Assembly (NCBI RefSeq): GCF_001874645.1
Contig: NZ_CP017886.1
Location: forward strand, 5,074,501 to 5,138,500
Length of the DNA stretch: 64,000 nucleotides
Direction: 5' to 3'
DNA from: Pseudomonas frederiksbergensis
GTDB taxonomy: Bacteria; Pseudomonadota; Gammaproteobacteria; Pseudomonadales; Pseudomonadaceae
The notes beneath the pieces are model-generated. The model did no database searches and was not told the origin of the DNA. It was given only the letters and a program-made list of their open reading frames with translations. The translations under genes were made by a program, and so were the position numbers. Positions 16,436 through 24,511 of this stretch are shown in pieces (the first letter of the stretch is position 1; each line of letters begins with the position of its first letter).

Positions 16436-16442
16436 ACCCAAC
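16436..16442 (-). other. Integron core site GTTGGGT (GTTRRRY consensus)
   Basis: On the minus strand, GCGTTGGGT precedes the small membrane-protein gene by about 225 bases. It fits GTTRRRY exactly, the point where integrase joins cassettes. The upstream attC half that should precede it is cut short by the MITE at 16470. A 7-base motif is weak alone; the attC-like site at the other end makes it credible. Confidence 0.4.
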
Positions 16443-16469
16443 GCTATCAGAGTAGTCCGCTTTCGATCG

Positions 16470-16626
16470 AGGCTGTGTGAAAACGTTTTAGAGCAGGTTT
16501 GACAGTCAGGACTGGAACGAAAATCGCGTTCCTACGCAAATTTCCGGTCTGCTGATTAACCAAACACTGGCAGATTTTACGTAGCAACGCAGACTTCAAA
16601 ACGGCGCATGCGTTTTCACACAGCCT
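16470..16626 (+). repeat. 157-bp MITE, copy 3
   Basis: By eye identical to copy 2 (682-838), including the perfect 16-bp TIRs AGGCTGTGTGAAAACG/CGTTTTCACACAGCCT, and in the same orientation. No clear target duplication is visible around it. It forms the right edge of the 15.6-kb accessory region and lies 28 bp from the candidate integron core site. Confidence 0.85.
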
Positions 16627-17016
16627 GGATCCATTGCGGTTATCCGTCATGAGTCGAAATGGCCCGCGATACTCCGCGGTTGTCTGACCACCATAGTCGT
16701 CGCCATGATCCTGCAGCTGTGGCACAAGCTCATGACTCCCGAGGTGCTCGAATGGGACAGCCGCGTTGCAGCATCTGAAGAGCGAGAACTGGCTTCCGAG
16801 TCAAATGCGCGCAGTGGTATTTGGGAGTTGGCAGCAACCTCAACACCATCAGAAACGGCTCATCGCGCTTTCGCAGCCCCCAAAAGCTAAGCGTGGCTTT
16901 CAACTGCGCAGTCCGTCTCATCCGGCTCTTTGGTCACATCAGTGGCCTATCCTGCACACACTATGACGCGGGCTTATGCCTGCTTGAACATATTCCTATT
17001 GTTGAGGATAGATACG
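16627..17016. other. No recognisable gene
   Basis: About 390 bp after the MITE. Short ORFs occur on both strands but none has a ribosome site or a recognised family. It may hold rearranged remnants and the promoter of the quinone oxidoreductase. Confidence 0.4.
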
Positions 17017-18044
17017 ATGGCTTCAACACCACCCAACCCACAAACCATGCTGGCCAATGATATCAAGCACTATGGCGCACCTGAAGTGCTTGTACCCAAC
17101 CAGCACCCCGTACCTCAACCGGGAGAAGGCTATCTACTGATAAAAGTTGCAGCAGCAGAGGTAAATCGCCCGGATTTGCTGCAACGACAAGGAATCTACG
17201 CGCCACCACCGGGAGCCTCGAGCATTCCTGGCCTGGAGATTGCGGGCACCGTGGTTGCCTCGGGCGCGGGTGTTTCCCGCTTCAAATCCGGCGATCAGGT
17301 TTGTGAGCTGATTGCTGGCGGTGGCTATGCTGAATACTGCGTGGTGCATGAAAGCAATGCTCTGCCAGTGCCCAAGGGGTTGAACCTGCTTGAGGCTGCG
17401 GCTTTGCCGGAAACCTTCTTCACCGTATGGGCCAATGTGTTCCAACGCGGCCAGCTTAAGGCAGGGGAAACCGTGCTGATGCACGGCGGCGCCTCCGGTA
17501 TTGGCACGGTCACGACCATGCTGGCCAAAGCGTTCGGCGCCACAGTCATTGTGACCGTCGGCTCCGAAGAGAAGCGCCAGGCCTGCCTGAAACTGGGGGC
17601 AGACGCCGCAATCAACTACCGCACCCAGGACTTCGTCGAGGAAGTCAAACGCCTCACCAATGGCCGAGGGGCGGATGTGGTTGTCGACCTGATTGCCGGT
17701 GATTACGTGGCGAAAAACTATGAGGCGGCGGCCACGAACGGGCGGATTGTGCAGATCGGCGTACAGAACGGTCCAGCGAAAGAGCTGAACTTGATGACCA
17801 TGCTGATCAAGCGACTGACGCATACGGGAACTACGCTGCGCTCGCGCAGCGTGCATGAGAAGGCCGCTATTGCCCAAGAGCTTGAGCAACAGGTTTGGCC
17901 TCTGCTGGAAGGCGGCAAGCTCAAGCCGCAGATTTACCAGACGTTTCCGTTGGAAGAAGCGGCCAGGCTCACGCGCTGATGGAGTCCAGCACCCATATCG
18001 GCAAGATCATGCTGTTGACCAAGGCATTTGAGGCCAGCGAGTAA
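17017..18044 (+). pseudogene. Zinc-free quinone oxidoreductase (PIG3-like), frameshifted at the C-terminus
   Basis: An MDR-superfamily NAD(P)H:quinone reductase. The start at 17017 is chosen for its GAGGA site. Motifs are VNRPDLLQRQGIYAPPPG, IPGLEIAGTVV, LPETFFTVW and the nucleotide-binding GGASGIGTVTTMLAKAFGA. Near 17966 one base is missing (CCAGGCTCACG). The open frame then stops at 17979 after AARLTR. Adding a base restores AHALMESSTHIGKIMLLTKA and the normal end at 18044. About 22 residues, including a conserved C-terminal block, are thus lost as sequenced. It stands directly upstream of a DJ-1/PfpI gene, a pairing that suggests electrophile or carbonyl stress. Confidence 0.8.
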
Positions 18045-18060
18045 CCAAAAGAACACTCTG

Positions 18061-18090
18061 GGTAATACCTGATGCGAATCAGGCATTACC
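18061..18090. terminator. Hairpin between quinone oxidoreductase and DJ-1 gene
   Basis: GGTAATACCTGAT and its near-perfect complement ATCAGGCATTACC are separated by GCGA, 17 bp after the reconstructed stop of the reductase and 29 bp before the next ATG. There is no U-tract, so it may be an intergenic stabiliser or attenuator rather than a full terminator. Confidence 0.45.
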
Positions 18091-18118
18091 CCCACCACTA
18101 AAAACCAAGAGGTGAACC

Positions 18119-18799
18119 ATGAGCAAGAAAATTCTGGTGGTACTAACCAGCGTTGAGAAGTACCCGAATCTGGACCGCGCGACTGGTTTGTGGCTGGGCG
18201 AGGCAGTGCATTTTGTGCATAAAGTCGAAGCAGCCGGTTATGAGGTTGACTATGTCAGCCCTCAGGGCGGTTATACCCCCATTGACCCGCACAGCCTTGC
18301 AATGGCCATACCGATTGACTGGGAGTGGTACCACGACAAGGCGTTCATGACCCGTCTGGGTTCGACGCTAAAGCCGAGCGAAGTCAACCCGGCTGACTAC
18401 GTCGCCGTCTATTACGCAGGTGGCCACGGGGTGATCTGGGATTTCCCTGAGAACGCTGAGCTACAAGCCCTGAGCCGCAAGATTTACGAAAGTGGTGGCG
18501 TCGTTTCCTCGGTCTGCCACGGTGCTGCCGCTCTACTCAACATCAAACTGTCTGACGGCACTCTGCTGCTCAAAGGTAAGGAAGTCACCGGCTTCTCCAA
18601 CACAGAAGAAAAACTTGTCGAGCTGGATAAATACGTACCCTTCCTGACCGAAGATGAGATGGTCGCCCGTGGCGGCCTGTACAAGAAGGCCGACGAACCC
18701 TGGGCTCCCTTTGCAATTGCCGATGGGCGACTGATCACCGGGCAAAACCCGGCTTCGGGTGGCGCGGTTGCTGATCTGGTGCTAGCAGCAATCAAGTAG
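18119..18799 (+). CDS. DJ-1/PfpI-family type 1 glutamine amidotransferase-like protein
   Basis: 226 aa. The flavodoxin-like core has GGHGVIWDF near residue 100 and the nucleophilic-elbow cysteine in VSSVCHGAAALLN near residue 140. This is the pattern of Hsp31/YajL-like glyoxalase-III or deglycase proteins. It probably detoxifies methylglyoxal-type carbonyls or acts as a stress chaperone in the cytoplasm. The late conserved block LITGQNPASG is present. An AGAGGTG ribosome site precedes the start. It follows the quinone oxidoreductase on the same strand, in a likely shared stress unit. Confidence 0.85.
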   Translation: MSKKILVVLTSVEKYPNLDRATGLWLGEAVHFVHKVEAAGYEVDYVSPQGGYTPIDPHSLAMAIPIDWEWYHDKAFMTRLGSTLKPSEVNPADYVAVYYAGGHGVIWDFPENAELQALSRKIYESGGVVSSVCHGAAALLNIKLSDGTLLLKGKEVTGFSNTEEKLVELDKYVPFLTEDEMVARGGLYKKADEPWAPFAIADGRLITGQNPASGGAVADLVLAAIK

Positions 18800-18888
18800 A
18801 TTGCCTAAAGAGAATGCAGTCAATCCGTTGCGGGTCGGTAAAGGATCGACTGCATGGGGATCTTTGTTTGGAACGGGCTGTGGTGAAA

Positions 18889-19068
18889 ATGAGCACTCGG
18901 TTATATGTAGCTGCCAGCTTTTCAGTCAGACCAGATAAGGTAGATGAAACTCTTATTCTGTTGGCTGGCTTGCCCCATAAGACTAGAGCCAGAGTGCTGT
19001 TGTCTACCGAAGAGTTCGAGCGGTTTCCTGTCAACATGAATCGCCCCCAATTTTTTAGAGGCATATGA
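18889..19068 (+). pseudogene. Truncated quinol monooxygenase-like (ABM domain) fragment
   Basis: The first 28 codons, STRLYVAASFSVRPDKVDET and LILLAGL, resemble the beta strand and helix that begin antibiotic-biosynthesis-monooxygenase-domain proteins. After that the frame loses similarity, and in another frame a few codons resemble the continuation before a stop. It is likely a decayed gene, but the family call rests on a short stretch. Confidence 0.35.
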
Positions 19069-19192
19069 ATGACGGCTTCTGGCCGACTTCTGCCTTTCGC
19101 CAAGAGCTGCAACCGACCCATTGCGGTTGTTGATTGCCTGGAGGGAAGCCGTCAGTCGGCAATGTTCAAGTGGCGGGCGAGCGACAACTACC

Positions 19193-19669
19193 ATGAGGCG
19201 GATGACAACCATCATGAAGAAGGAAAAGGGCGGCGCAAATGGAGGAGAGGGGGAAGGCACTGTCTCTCAGCTGATAGAGGCGAGAATCAAGGAGCTGAGT
19301 GATTGGCGGGGTGAAATGCTCGCTCGGGTCCGGGCGCTCATCCAGCAGGCCGTTCCTGAGGTGGTTGAGGAATGGAAGTGGAGAGGGGTTCCGGTATGGT
19401 CGCACGCCGGAATCATCTGCACCGGTGAGACGTACAAGCATGTCGTGAAGATGACCTTCGCCAAGGGCGCGTCGTTGGAGGACCCTTCAGGTCTCTTCAA
19501 CTCCAGCCTCGAAGGCAACACCCGGCGTGCCATTGACGTCCACGAGGGCGACAGGATTGATGAAAAAGCGTTGACGGCGCTCATTCGCGCCGCCGTGGCT
19601 CTCAATACGTCGGTGCGGGCGGGCGGAATGAACGGTCCGCCAATCACGTGTCGCGGTCGGGGGGAGTGA
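19193..19669 (+). CDS. DUF1801-domain protein
   Basis: About 158 aa from the ATG at 19193. ATGs at 19202 and 19214 are also possible, and none has a strong ribosome site. The domain spans RIKELSDWRGEMLARVRALI, EVVEEWKWRGVPVWSHAGI, TYKHVVKMTFAKGASLEDP and RRAIDVHEGDRIDEKALTAL. It matches the small cytosolic YdhG/DUF1801 fold, of unknown function, sometimes linked to iron delivery. The neighbours give no operon hint. Confidence 0.75.
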   Translation: MRRMTTIMKKEKGGANGGEGEGTVSQLIEARIKELSDWRGEMLARVRALIQQAVPEVVEEWKWRGVPVWSHAGIICTGETYKHVVKMTFAKGASLEDPSGLFNSSLEGNTRRAIDVHEGDRIDEKALTALIRAAVALNTSVRAGGMNGPPITCRGRGE

Positions 19670-19787
19670 GCGGAATGTCGGCGTGTTGAACTGATCCGCA
19701 TTTTCCCTGGCTATCTGCTTCTGTATTGAACCCAGCCCTGGCCTCACAATGACGCTGCGACCACAGACGTGTAATTTTGGAGGCCTA

Positions 19788-19871
19788 ATGCTGAAGATGG
19801 CGATTTTTCTGGGTGGATTTCTGACGTTAACCATCGTGATTGGTGCGCTTGCCACCATCTCTCCGATGTAA
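19788..19871 (+). CDS. 27-residue hydrophobic peptide
   Basis: An uncharted short ORF, MLKMAIFLGGFLTLTIVIGA and LATISPM. A full GGAGG ribosome site lies 4 bases before the ATG. Nearly all residues form one membrane helix. Good initiation signals plus a single helix are typical of bacterial small membrane proteins, but nothing is known about this one. It stands alone between two hypothetical genes. Confidence 0.5.
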   Translation: MLKMAIFLGGFLTLTIVIGALATISPM

Positions 19872-19958
19872 CCCCAAGAAGATGAGCGCCTCGTTTTTCT
19901 GGACCCTCCCGACCTTTTGTACGTGGCGCTATGGCGTGAGTGACCGGTTACGAGCCGG

Positions 19959-20288
19959 TCAGGTGATGGTGGGGATGTAGTCGATGTACGCCAATCGCTC
20001 GCCATTGTGGTAAACGTCAACCGCTGTGTAGTGGGGCGCGCTTGGGGGCATTACCCGGTCGTACCTGGCCTGTGTACTGCACAACATGGGTGGCCAGATT
20101 CCAGGCCGTTGGACCACGTGCAGATCCAGCATGAGGATTGATGGATTAGAGCCCTGCGCGGCTCTCATGGTCAGGTAGACCTTGATCCCCGGATTGGCAA
20201 CTTCAACATCGCCTACAACGTGGAAGTCGTCCGGTTTCGGTGGCATCGCGTTCAGCCATGCATGCCAGTCTTTACTGCTAGTGGTCAT
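19959..20288 (-). CDS. Hypothetical protein, 109 aa
   Basis: Starts MTTSSKDWHAWLNAMPPKPD with AAGGA 8 bases upstream of the ATG. The sequence alternates strands (VVGDVEVANPGIKVYLTMRA, ILMLDLHVVQ) and ends GERLAYIDYIPTIT, suggesting a small soluble beta-rich protein. I do not recognise a family. No operon partner. Confidence 0.65.
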   Translation of the reverse strand: MTTSSKDWHAWLNAMPPKPDDFHVVGDVEVANPGIKVYLTMRAAQGSNPSILMLDLHVVQRPGIWPPMLCSTQARYDRVMPPSAPHYTAVDVYHNGERLAYIDYIPTIT

Positions 20289-20515
20289 TTTTCTATTCCT
20301 TGAGACATGAAACCCGAAGCTTGAAGTACTGCAATTCCGTGTGGCGCTTCGTATGCCATCGAATTAAATGCCCGGTGCCCAACAGGCAGTAAGGGATCTC
20401 CTGTTTAAAGGTGTAGACGAGGAAAGGGTGACCACTCTTCAGCCTGGACGAACGGTAGCCACGGGGCCTCAGGACTTGAAGCCTGTGTCTGAATTCAACG
20501 CGTGCCGCTCAGTGT
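20289..20515. other. Intergenic, nothing recognised
   Basis: Between the hypothetical gene's start and the end of kdpE. No ORF with initiation signals, and no strong hairpin or repeat was seen. Confidence 0.4.
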
Positions 20516-21205
20516 TCAAGGAATGAATCGGTAACCCACACCGGTTTCGGTCACCAGGTGTCGTGGCTGGGACGGGTCTGCTTCGATTTTTTTGCGCAGG
20601 CCTCCCATGAACACCCGAAGGTACGGCGTATCGGTGGTGTGCGAAGGGCCCCATACGGCTTTGAGCAGTTGCAGGTGAGTCAGGACCCGGTCCGGGTGCG
20701 AGCACAGATGAACCAGCAAACGGTATTCCAGAGGCGTCAGGTGCAAAGGCGCACCGGCGCGTTCCACGACGCGCCGATCCAGATCAATCTGGACATCTCC
20801 AAAGGCCAGCACCGAGCGGCTCTCGGCATCCTTGACGCGCCTGCGTAAAAGGGCTCGGACGCGGGCGAGCAATTCTCCGGTGCCGAAGGGTTTCACCAGG
20901 TAGTCGTCGGCCCCAGTGTCCAGGGCCAGAATTTTGTCGGACTCCGCGCCACGCGCAGACAACACAATGATCGGCACCTGTGACCAGTTCCGTACGTCCC
21001 GAATCAGGTCAACACCGTCGCCGTCGGGAAGTCCGAGGTCGAGCACGATCAGGTCCGGACGGCGCGTCCCCGCGTCGACGAGGCCGCGGTGAAAGGTGTC
21101 GGCTTCATGCACTTCCAGACCATCGGCTTGCAGGGCCATTCGCACAAAGCGTCGTATTTCTTTCTCGTCTTCAATAATCAGGATGTGGGGCACCGATTCG
21201 GTCAT
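20516..21205 (-). CDS. kdpE: KdpE, response regulator of the Kdp K+ transporter
   Basis: 230 aa from the ATG at 21205; upstream in-frame codons lie inside kdpD and lack the family start. MTESVPHILIIEDEKEIRRF opens the receiver domain. The phospho-acceptor Asp lies in LIVLDLGLPDGDGVD, and VPIIVLSARGAESDKI and DDYLVKPFGTGELLARVRAL follow. The C-terminal OmpR-type winged helix has PLEYRLLVHL and TPYLRVFMGGLRKKIE. Its ATG overlaps the kdpD stop (ATGA), so the pair is translationally coupled. It activates kdpFABC at low K+ or high osmolarity. Confidence 0.96.
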   Translation of the reverse strand: MTESVPHILIIEDEKEIRRFVRMALQADGLEVHEADTFHRGLVDAGTRRPDLIVLDLGLPDGDGVDLIRDVRNWSQVPIIVLSARGAESDKILALDTGADDYLVKPFGTGELLARVRALLRRRVKDAESRSVLAFGDVQIDLDRRVVERAGAPLHLTPLEYRLLVHLCSHPDRVLTHLQLLKAVWGPSHTTDTPYLRVFMGGLRKKIEADPSQPRHLVTETGVGYRFIP

Positions 21206-23901
21206 GGTTGTTCCTCGTCGGCCGGCTGCGCAAAGGGCTCGATGACTGGGGGTTCTTCGCGGGGCAGACGTAAGGTGAAGCACGCCCCCCCTTGAGGGCG
21301 AGTGACACCCAGCATGGTACCTCCATGAGCCTGGGCAATGGCTCGGCAGATGGCCAGGCCCAGGCCAACGCCGGGAATCGAGCTTTCCTTCTTGCCGCGT
21401 ACGAACTTGCTGAATATTTCTTCCTCATGCCCGTGAGGCAATCCCGGGCCTTCGTCGGCGACCCACAACTCGATGCTGTCGGGCGTTGCGTTAGCCCCCA
21501 GACGGATGGGGGTGTCGGGTGGGGTGTACTTGACGGCGTTTTCGATCAGGTTGATGAGGATGCGCTCGATCAGCACGGCGTCGATGCGCACCGGTGGTAG
21601 GTCATCATCCAGTGCAACCTGTACCGAATGCGCTCCCAGAATCGGATGGATCGCTCTCAGGGCGCTGCCCACCACGTCTTCGATGGGCTGCCATTGACGA
21701 TTCAACACCACCTTGCCGGATTCGAGGCGAGCCATGTCCAGCAGGTTATTGACCAGGGTAGTCATGCGCAGCGCGGATTCGCCCACGGCGGTGGCAATCT
21801 CGGCGGCGTCGCCTGTCAGCGCAGGTTTTGTCAGTTTGAGTGCCTCGGCGAGCCCGACCATGACCGAAAGCGGAGTCCGCAAATCGTGGGAAATGGCCGA
21901 AAGCAGCGAATTGCGCAACCGCTCGGACTCCATCTGAACCGTCGTGTCCTGGGCGACGTGGATGTAGTGAATCCGTTCGAGGGAGATCGCCAGCAATGAC
22001 GCACAGGTGTCGAGCAGGCGCCGCTGTTCCGGCACAGCCAATCGGCTCGCGTCTTGCGGCTGCACGGCCAGTACCCCGCGTACCCGCATGGGCGCTGACA
22101 AAGGCAGATAGAGCGTGGAGCTCGACGGCAGCGTGTCGGTGCCGTATCCGGCCGGTTCGGTTTTATCGAACGACCACTGGGCAATGGCAAAGTCGACTTG
22201 GGGTGCATCCCCCGTGACCATGGGGGCTTGCAGTTTATTGTTGTCGTCAGCGACCAGCAGTGCCGACCTTGCGCCAAACTCGGCGGACAGAAAGCGTGAA
22301 CCGATTTCGGCGACCTGCTCGGTCATCAGCGCGGCGGACAATAGGCGCGACATGTCGTACAGCGCCCGCATGCGGTCTTCACGCCGTTGCGCCACCCGCG
22401 CCTGGAAGGTCAGGCCGGCGGTCATTTGCCCGATCACCAGGGCGACCACGAGCATGACGCTGAAGGTCACCAGGTACTGGACATCGGCGAAGGCGAACGA
22501 AAAGCGCGGCGCTACAAAGAAAAAGTCGAAGGCGCCGACTGAGACAAAGGCCGCCATGACGGCCGGGCCACGACCAAAGCGAACCGCTACAGCGACGACG
22601 GCCAGCAGGAAGAGCATGACGATGTTGGCCTGCTCCAGCACCTGGAACAGGGGCATGGCCACCAAGGTTGTCGCCGCGCAAATCACCACGCTCCAGAGGT
22701 AGGCCGACCATATGATTGGGCTTTCGCCGGCGGTGGCGGTGCTCTCGGTTTGCGGGCGGTGGCTGGCCGGCAGCGAGACTTGAATCACATCAAGGTCAGC
22801 GCCCAACAGACCAATCCGATCCGCCAGCACCGATCGCCAGAGTCGGCGACGCGGACGTTCGTCACGACCCAACACGACTTTTGAAAGGTTGTGCTGCCGT
22901 GCGTACTTGACCAGCGCTTCGGCAATGTCCTGACCGGCCAGGGTCGAGATTTGCGCGCCCATGTCCTGGGCCAGTTTCAACGTCGCCAGCACACGACGGC
23001 GCTTGGTCTCGGGCAGACGCTGCAAGGCGGGGGTTTCGACATACACGGCGTGCCACGGCACGCTGAGTTGGGCGGCCAGGCGCGCCGTCGAGCGTACGGT
23101 TTTTTCTGCCTGTTCATGAGGACCAATGCAGGCGAGCAGCGACTCGCGGGTGCCCCACACCGGTTTGACCGCGCCGCTTTGGCGATACTGCAACATCTCG
23201 CTGTCGACGCGATCGGCGGTTCGGCGCAGTGCCAGTTCGCGCAGGGCGATCAGGTTGCCTTTGCGGAAGAAGTTCTGCACCGCACGCTCGGCCTGTTGCG
23301 CCATGTAGACCTTGCCTTCTTTCAAGCGCTGCAACAGGTCGTCGGGTGGCAAGTCGACGATGACCACTTCATCGGCGGTGTCGAAGACATGGTCGGGCAC
23401 GGTCTCCCAGACGCGAATGCCGGTGATGCCGCCGACAATGTCGTTCAGGCTCTCAAGGTGCTGAACGTTCATTGTCGACCAGACATCGATACCGGCGCTG
23501 AGCAGTTCCTCCACGTCCTGCCAGCGTTTTGGATGCCGGGAACCGACGACATTGGAGTGCGCCAGTTCGTCGATCAGGATCAAGCCCGGTTTGCGTACGA
23601 GGGCGGTGTCCAGATCGAATTCGCTCAGTGTGCGGTTCTTGTCGACAACCTGCCTGAGAGGCAGGTGTTCAAGACCCGCTGTCAGGGCCTGGGTTTCGGC
23701 GCGCCCGTGGGTTTCGATCACGCCGACCAGCACATCGACGTTTTGCAGTTTTGCAGTCTGGGCCGCCGCGAGCATCGCGTAAGTCTTGCCGACGCCGGCA
23801 CTGGCGCCGAAAAAGATCTTCAGCCGACCACGTTTGGCTTGCGCTTCTTCTTCGCGGATCTGGGCCAGTAGCTGGTCCGGGTCGGGACGTTGTTCGGACA
23901 T
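21202..23901 (-). CDS. kdpD: KdpD, K+-sensing histidine kinase
   Basis: About 899 aa from the ATG at 23901; a GTG three codons upstream is an alternative. The N-terminal KdpD domain has the Walker motif GASAGVGKTYAM and DELAHSNV. A Usp-like domain follows (ETPALQRLPETKRRR, VLGRDERPRRRLW), then four transmembrane helices, a GAF-like linker, the phospho-acceptor His in AISHDLRTPLSVMVG, and ATPase boxes NLIENAVKYTP, DEGPGLP and GVGLGLAICRAIAQAHGG. It phosphorylates and dephosphorylates KdpE according to K+ supply. It lies 25 bp after kdpC in one operon. Confidence 0.96.
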   Translation of the reverse strand: MSEQRPDPDQLLAQIREEEAQAKRGRLKIFFGASAGVGKTYAMLAAAQTAKLQNVDVLVGVIETHGRAETQALTAGLEHLPLRQVVDKNRTLSEFDLDTALVRKPGLILIDELAHSNVVGSRHPKRWQDVEELLSAGIDVWSTMNVQHLESLNDIVGGITGIRVWETVPDHVFDTADEVVIVDLPPDDLLQRLKEGKVYMAQQAERAVQNFFRKGNLIALRELALRRTADRVDSEMLQYRQSGAVKPVWGTRESLLACIGPHEQAEKTVRSTARLAAQLSVPWHAVYVETPALQRLPETKRRRVLATLKLAQDMGAQISTLAGQDIAEALVKYARQHNLSKVVLGRDERPRRRLWRSVLADRIGLLGADLDVIQVSLPASHRPQTESTATAGESPIIWSAYLWSVVICAATTLVAMPLFQVLEQANIVMLFLLAVVAVAVRFGRGPAVMAAFVSVGAFDFFFVAPRFSFAFADVQYLVTFSVMLVVALVIGQMTAGLTFQARVAQRREDRMRALYDMSRLLSAALMTEQVAEIGSRFLSAEFGARSALLVADDNNKLQAPMVTGDAPQVDFAIAQWSFDKTEPAGYGTDTLPSSSTLYLPLSAPMRVRGVLAVQPQDASRLAVPEQRRLLDTCASLLAISLERIHYIHVAQDTTVQMESERLRNSLLSAISHDLRTPLSVMVGLAEALKLTKPALTGDAAEIATAVGESALRMTTLVNNLLDMARLESGKVVLNRQWQPIEDVVGSALRAIHPILGAHSVQVALDDDLPPVRIDAVLIERILINLIENAVKYTPPDTPIRLGANATPDSIELWVADEGPGLPHGHEEEIFSKFVRGKKESSIPGVGLGLAICRAIAQAHGGTMLGVTRPQGGACFTLRLPREEPPVIEPFAQPADEEQP

Positions 23902-23926
23902 CAAGCCCACCCTCTGTGAGTTGCAC

Positions 23927-24499
23927 TCAATGCGCAGCGTCGAGCGCCAGGTTCAGTGCCAGAACGTTGACCCGAGGCTCGCCGAGGAAGCCGAGCAGTG
24001 TGTCTTCGGAGTGTTGGTTGATCAGTTCGCGGACCTTCTCGACGGGCAGGTTGCGCACCCGCGAGACTCGGCCTGCCTGGTACAGCGCTGCCGCGATGCT
24101 GATATGCGGATCAAGACCGCTGGCCGAGCTATAGACCAGGTCGGCGGGGACCGTGGCGGTGTTTCCCGGATCGGCAGCGTGCAACGCGTCGATCCGGCCC
24201 TTGATCGCGTCCGCCAGCGCCGGGTTCAGTGGGCCCAGGTTCGAGCCGCCCGAGGCCAATGGGTTATACGCCATGGGACTGGTGGCGGAAGGGCGGCTCC
24301 AGAAATACTTCGGATCACTGAAGCCCTGACCGATCAGCAGCGAGCCTACGGTCTTGCCGTCTCTTTCGATCAGGCTGCCCGCAGCCTGATGGGGAAAAAC
24401 CAGCTTGGCGATTGCGGTGGTGACCAGCGGATAGGCCAGGCCGGTGAGCAGTGACAGTGCAATCAGCAGGGTCAACGCCGGACGCAGCAGAGATAACAT
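23927..24499 (-). CDS. kdpC: KdpC, K+-ATPase accessory subunit
   Basis: 190 aa. A single N-terminal membrane helix ([20 protein letters not shown]) is followed by a periplasmic domain with [36 protein letters not shown] and [20 protein letters not shown], the KdpC hallmarks. It stabilises the KdpFABC complex and increases its K+ affinity. Operon gaps are short: 12 bp after kdpB and 25 bp to kdpD. Confidence 0.97.
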   Translation of the reverse strand: MLSLLRPALTLLIALSLLTGLAYPLVTTAIAKLVFPHQAAGSLIERDGKTVGSLLIGQGFSDPKYFWSRPSATSPMAYNPLASGGSNLGPLNPALADAIKGRIDALHAADPGNTATVPADLVYSSASGLDPHISIAAALYQAGRVSRVRNLPVEKVRELINQHSEDTLLGFLGEPRVNVLALNLALDAAH

Positions 24500-24511
24500 A
24501 GCCGTACTCCC

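Noticed and set aside
16705..16966. Overlapping ORFs on both strands after the third MITE
   Set aside because: None has a ribosome site or recognisable motif; probably chance frames in GC-rich DNA.
21206..21283. Longer N-terminus for KdpE
   Set aside because: It would lie inside kdpD, and the receiver domain starts normally at the ATG 21205 overlapping the kdpD stop.
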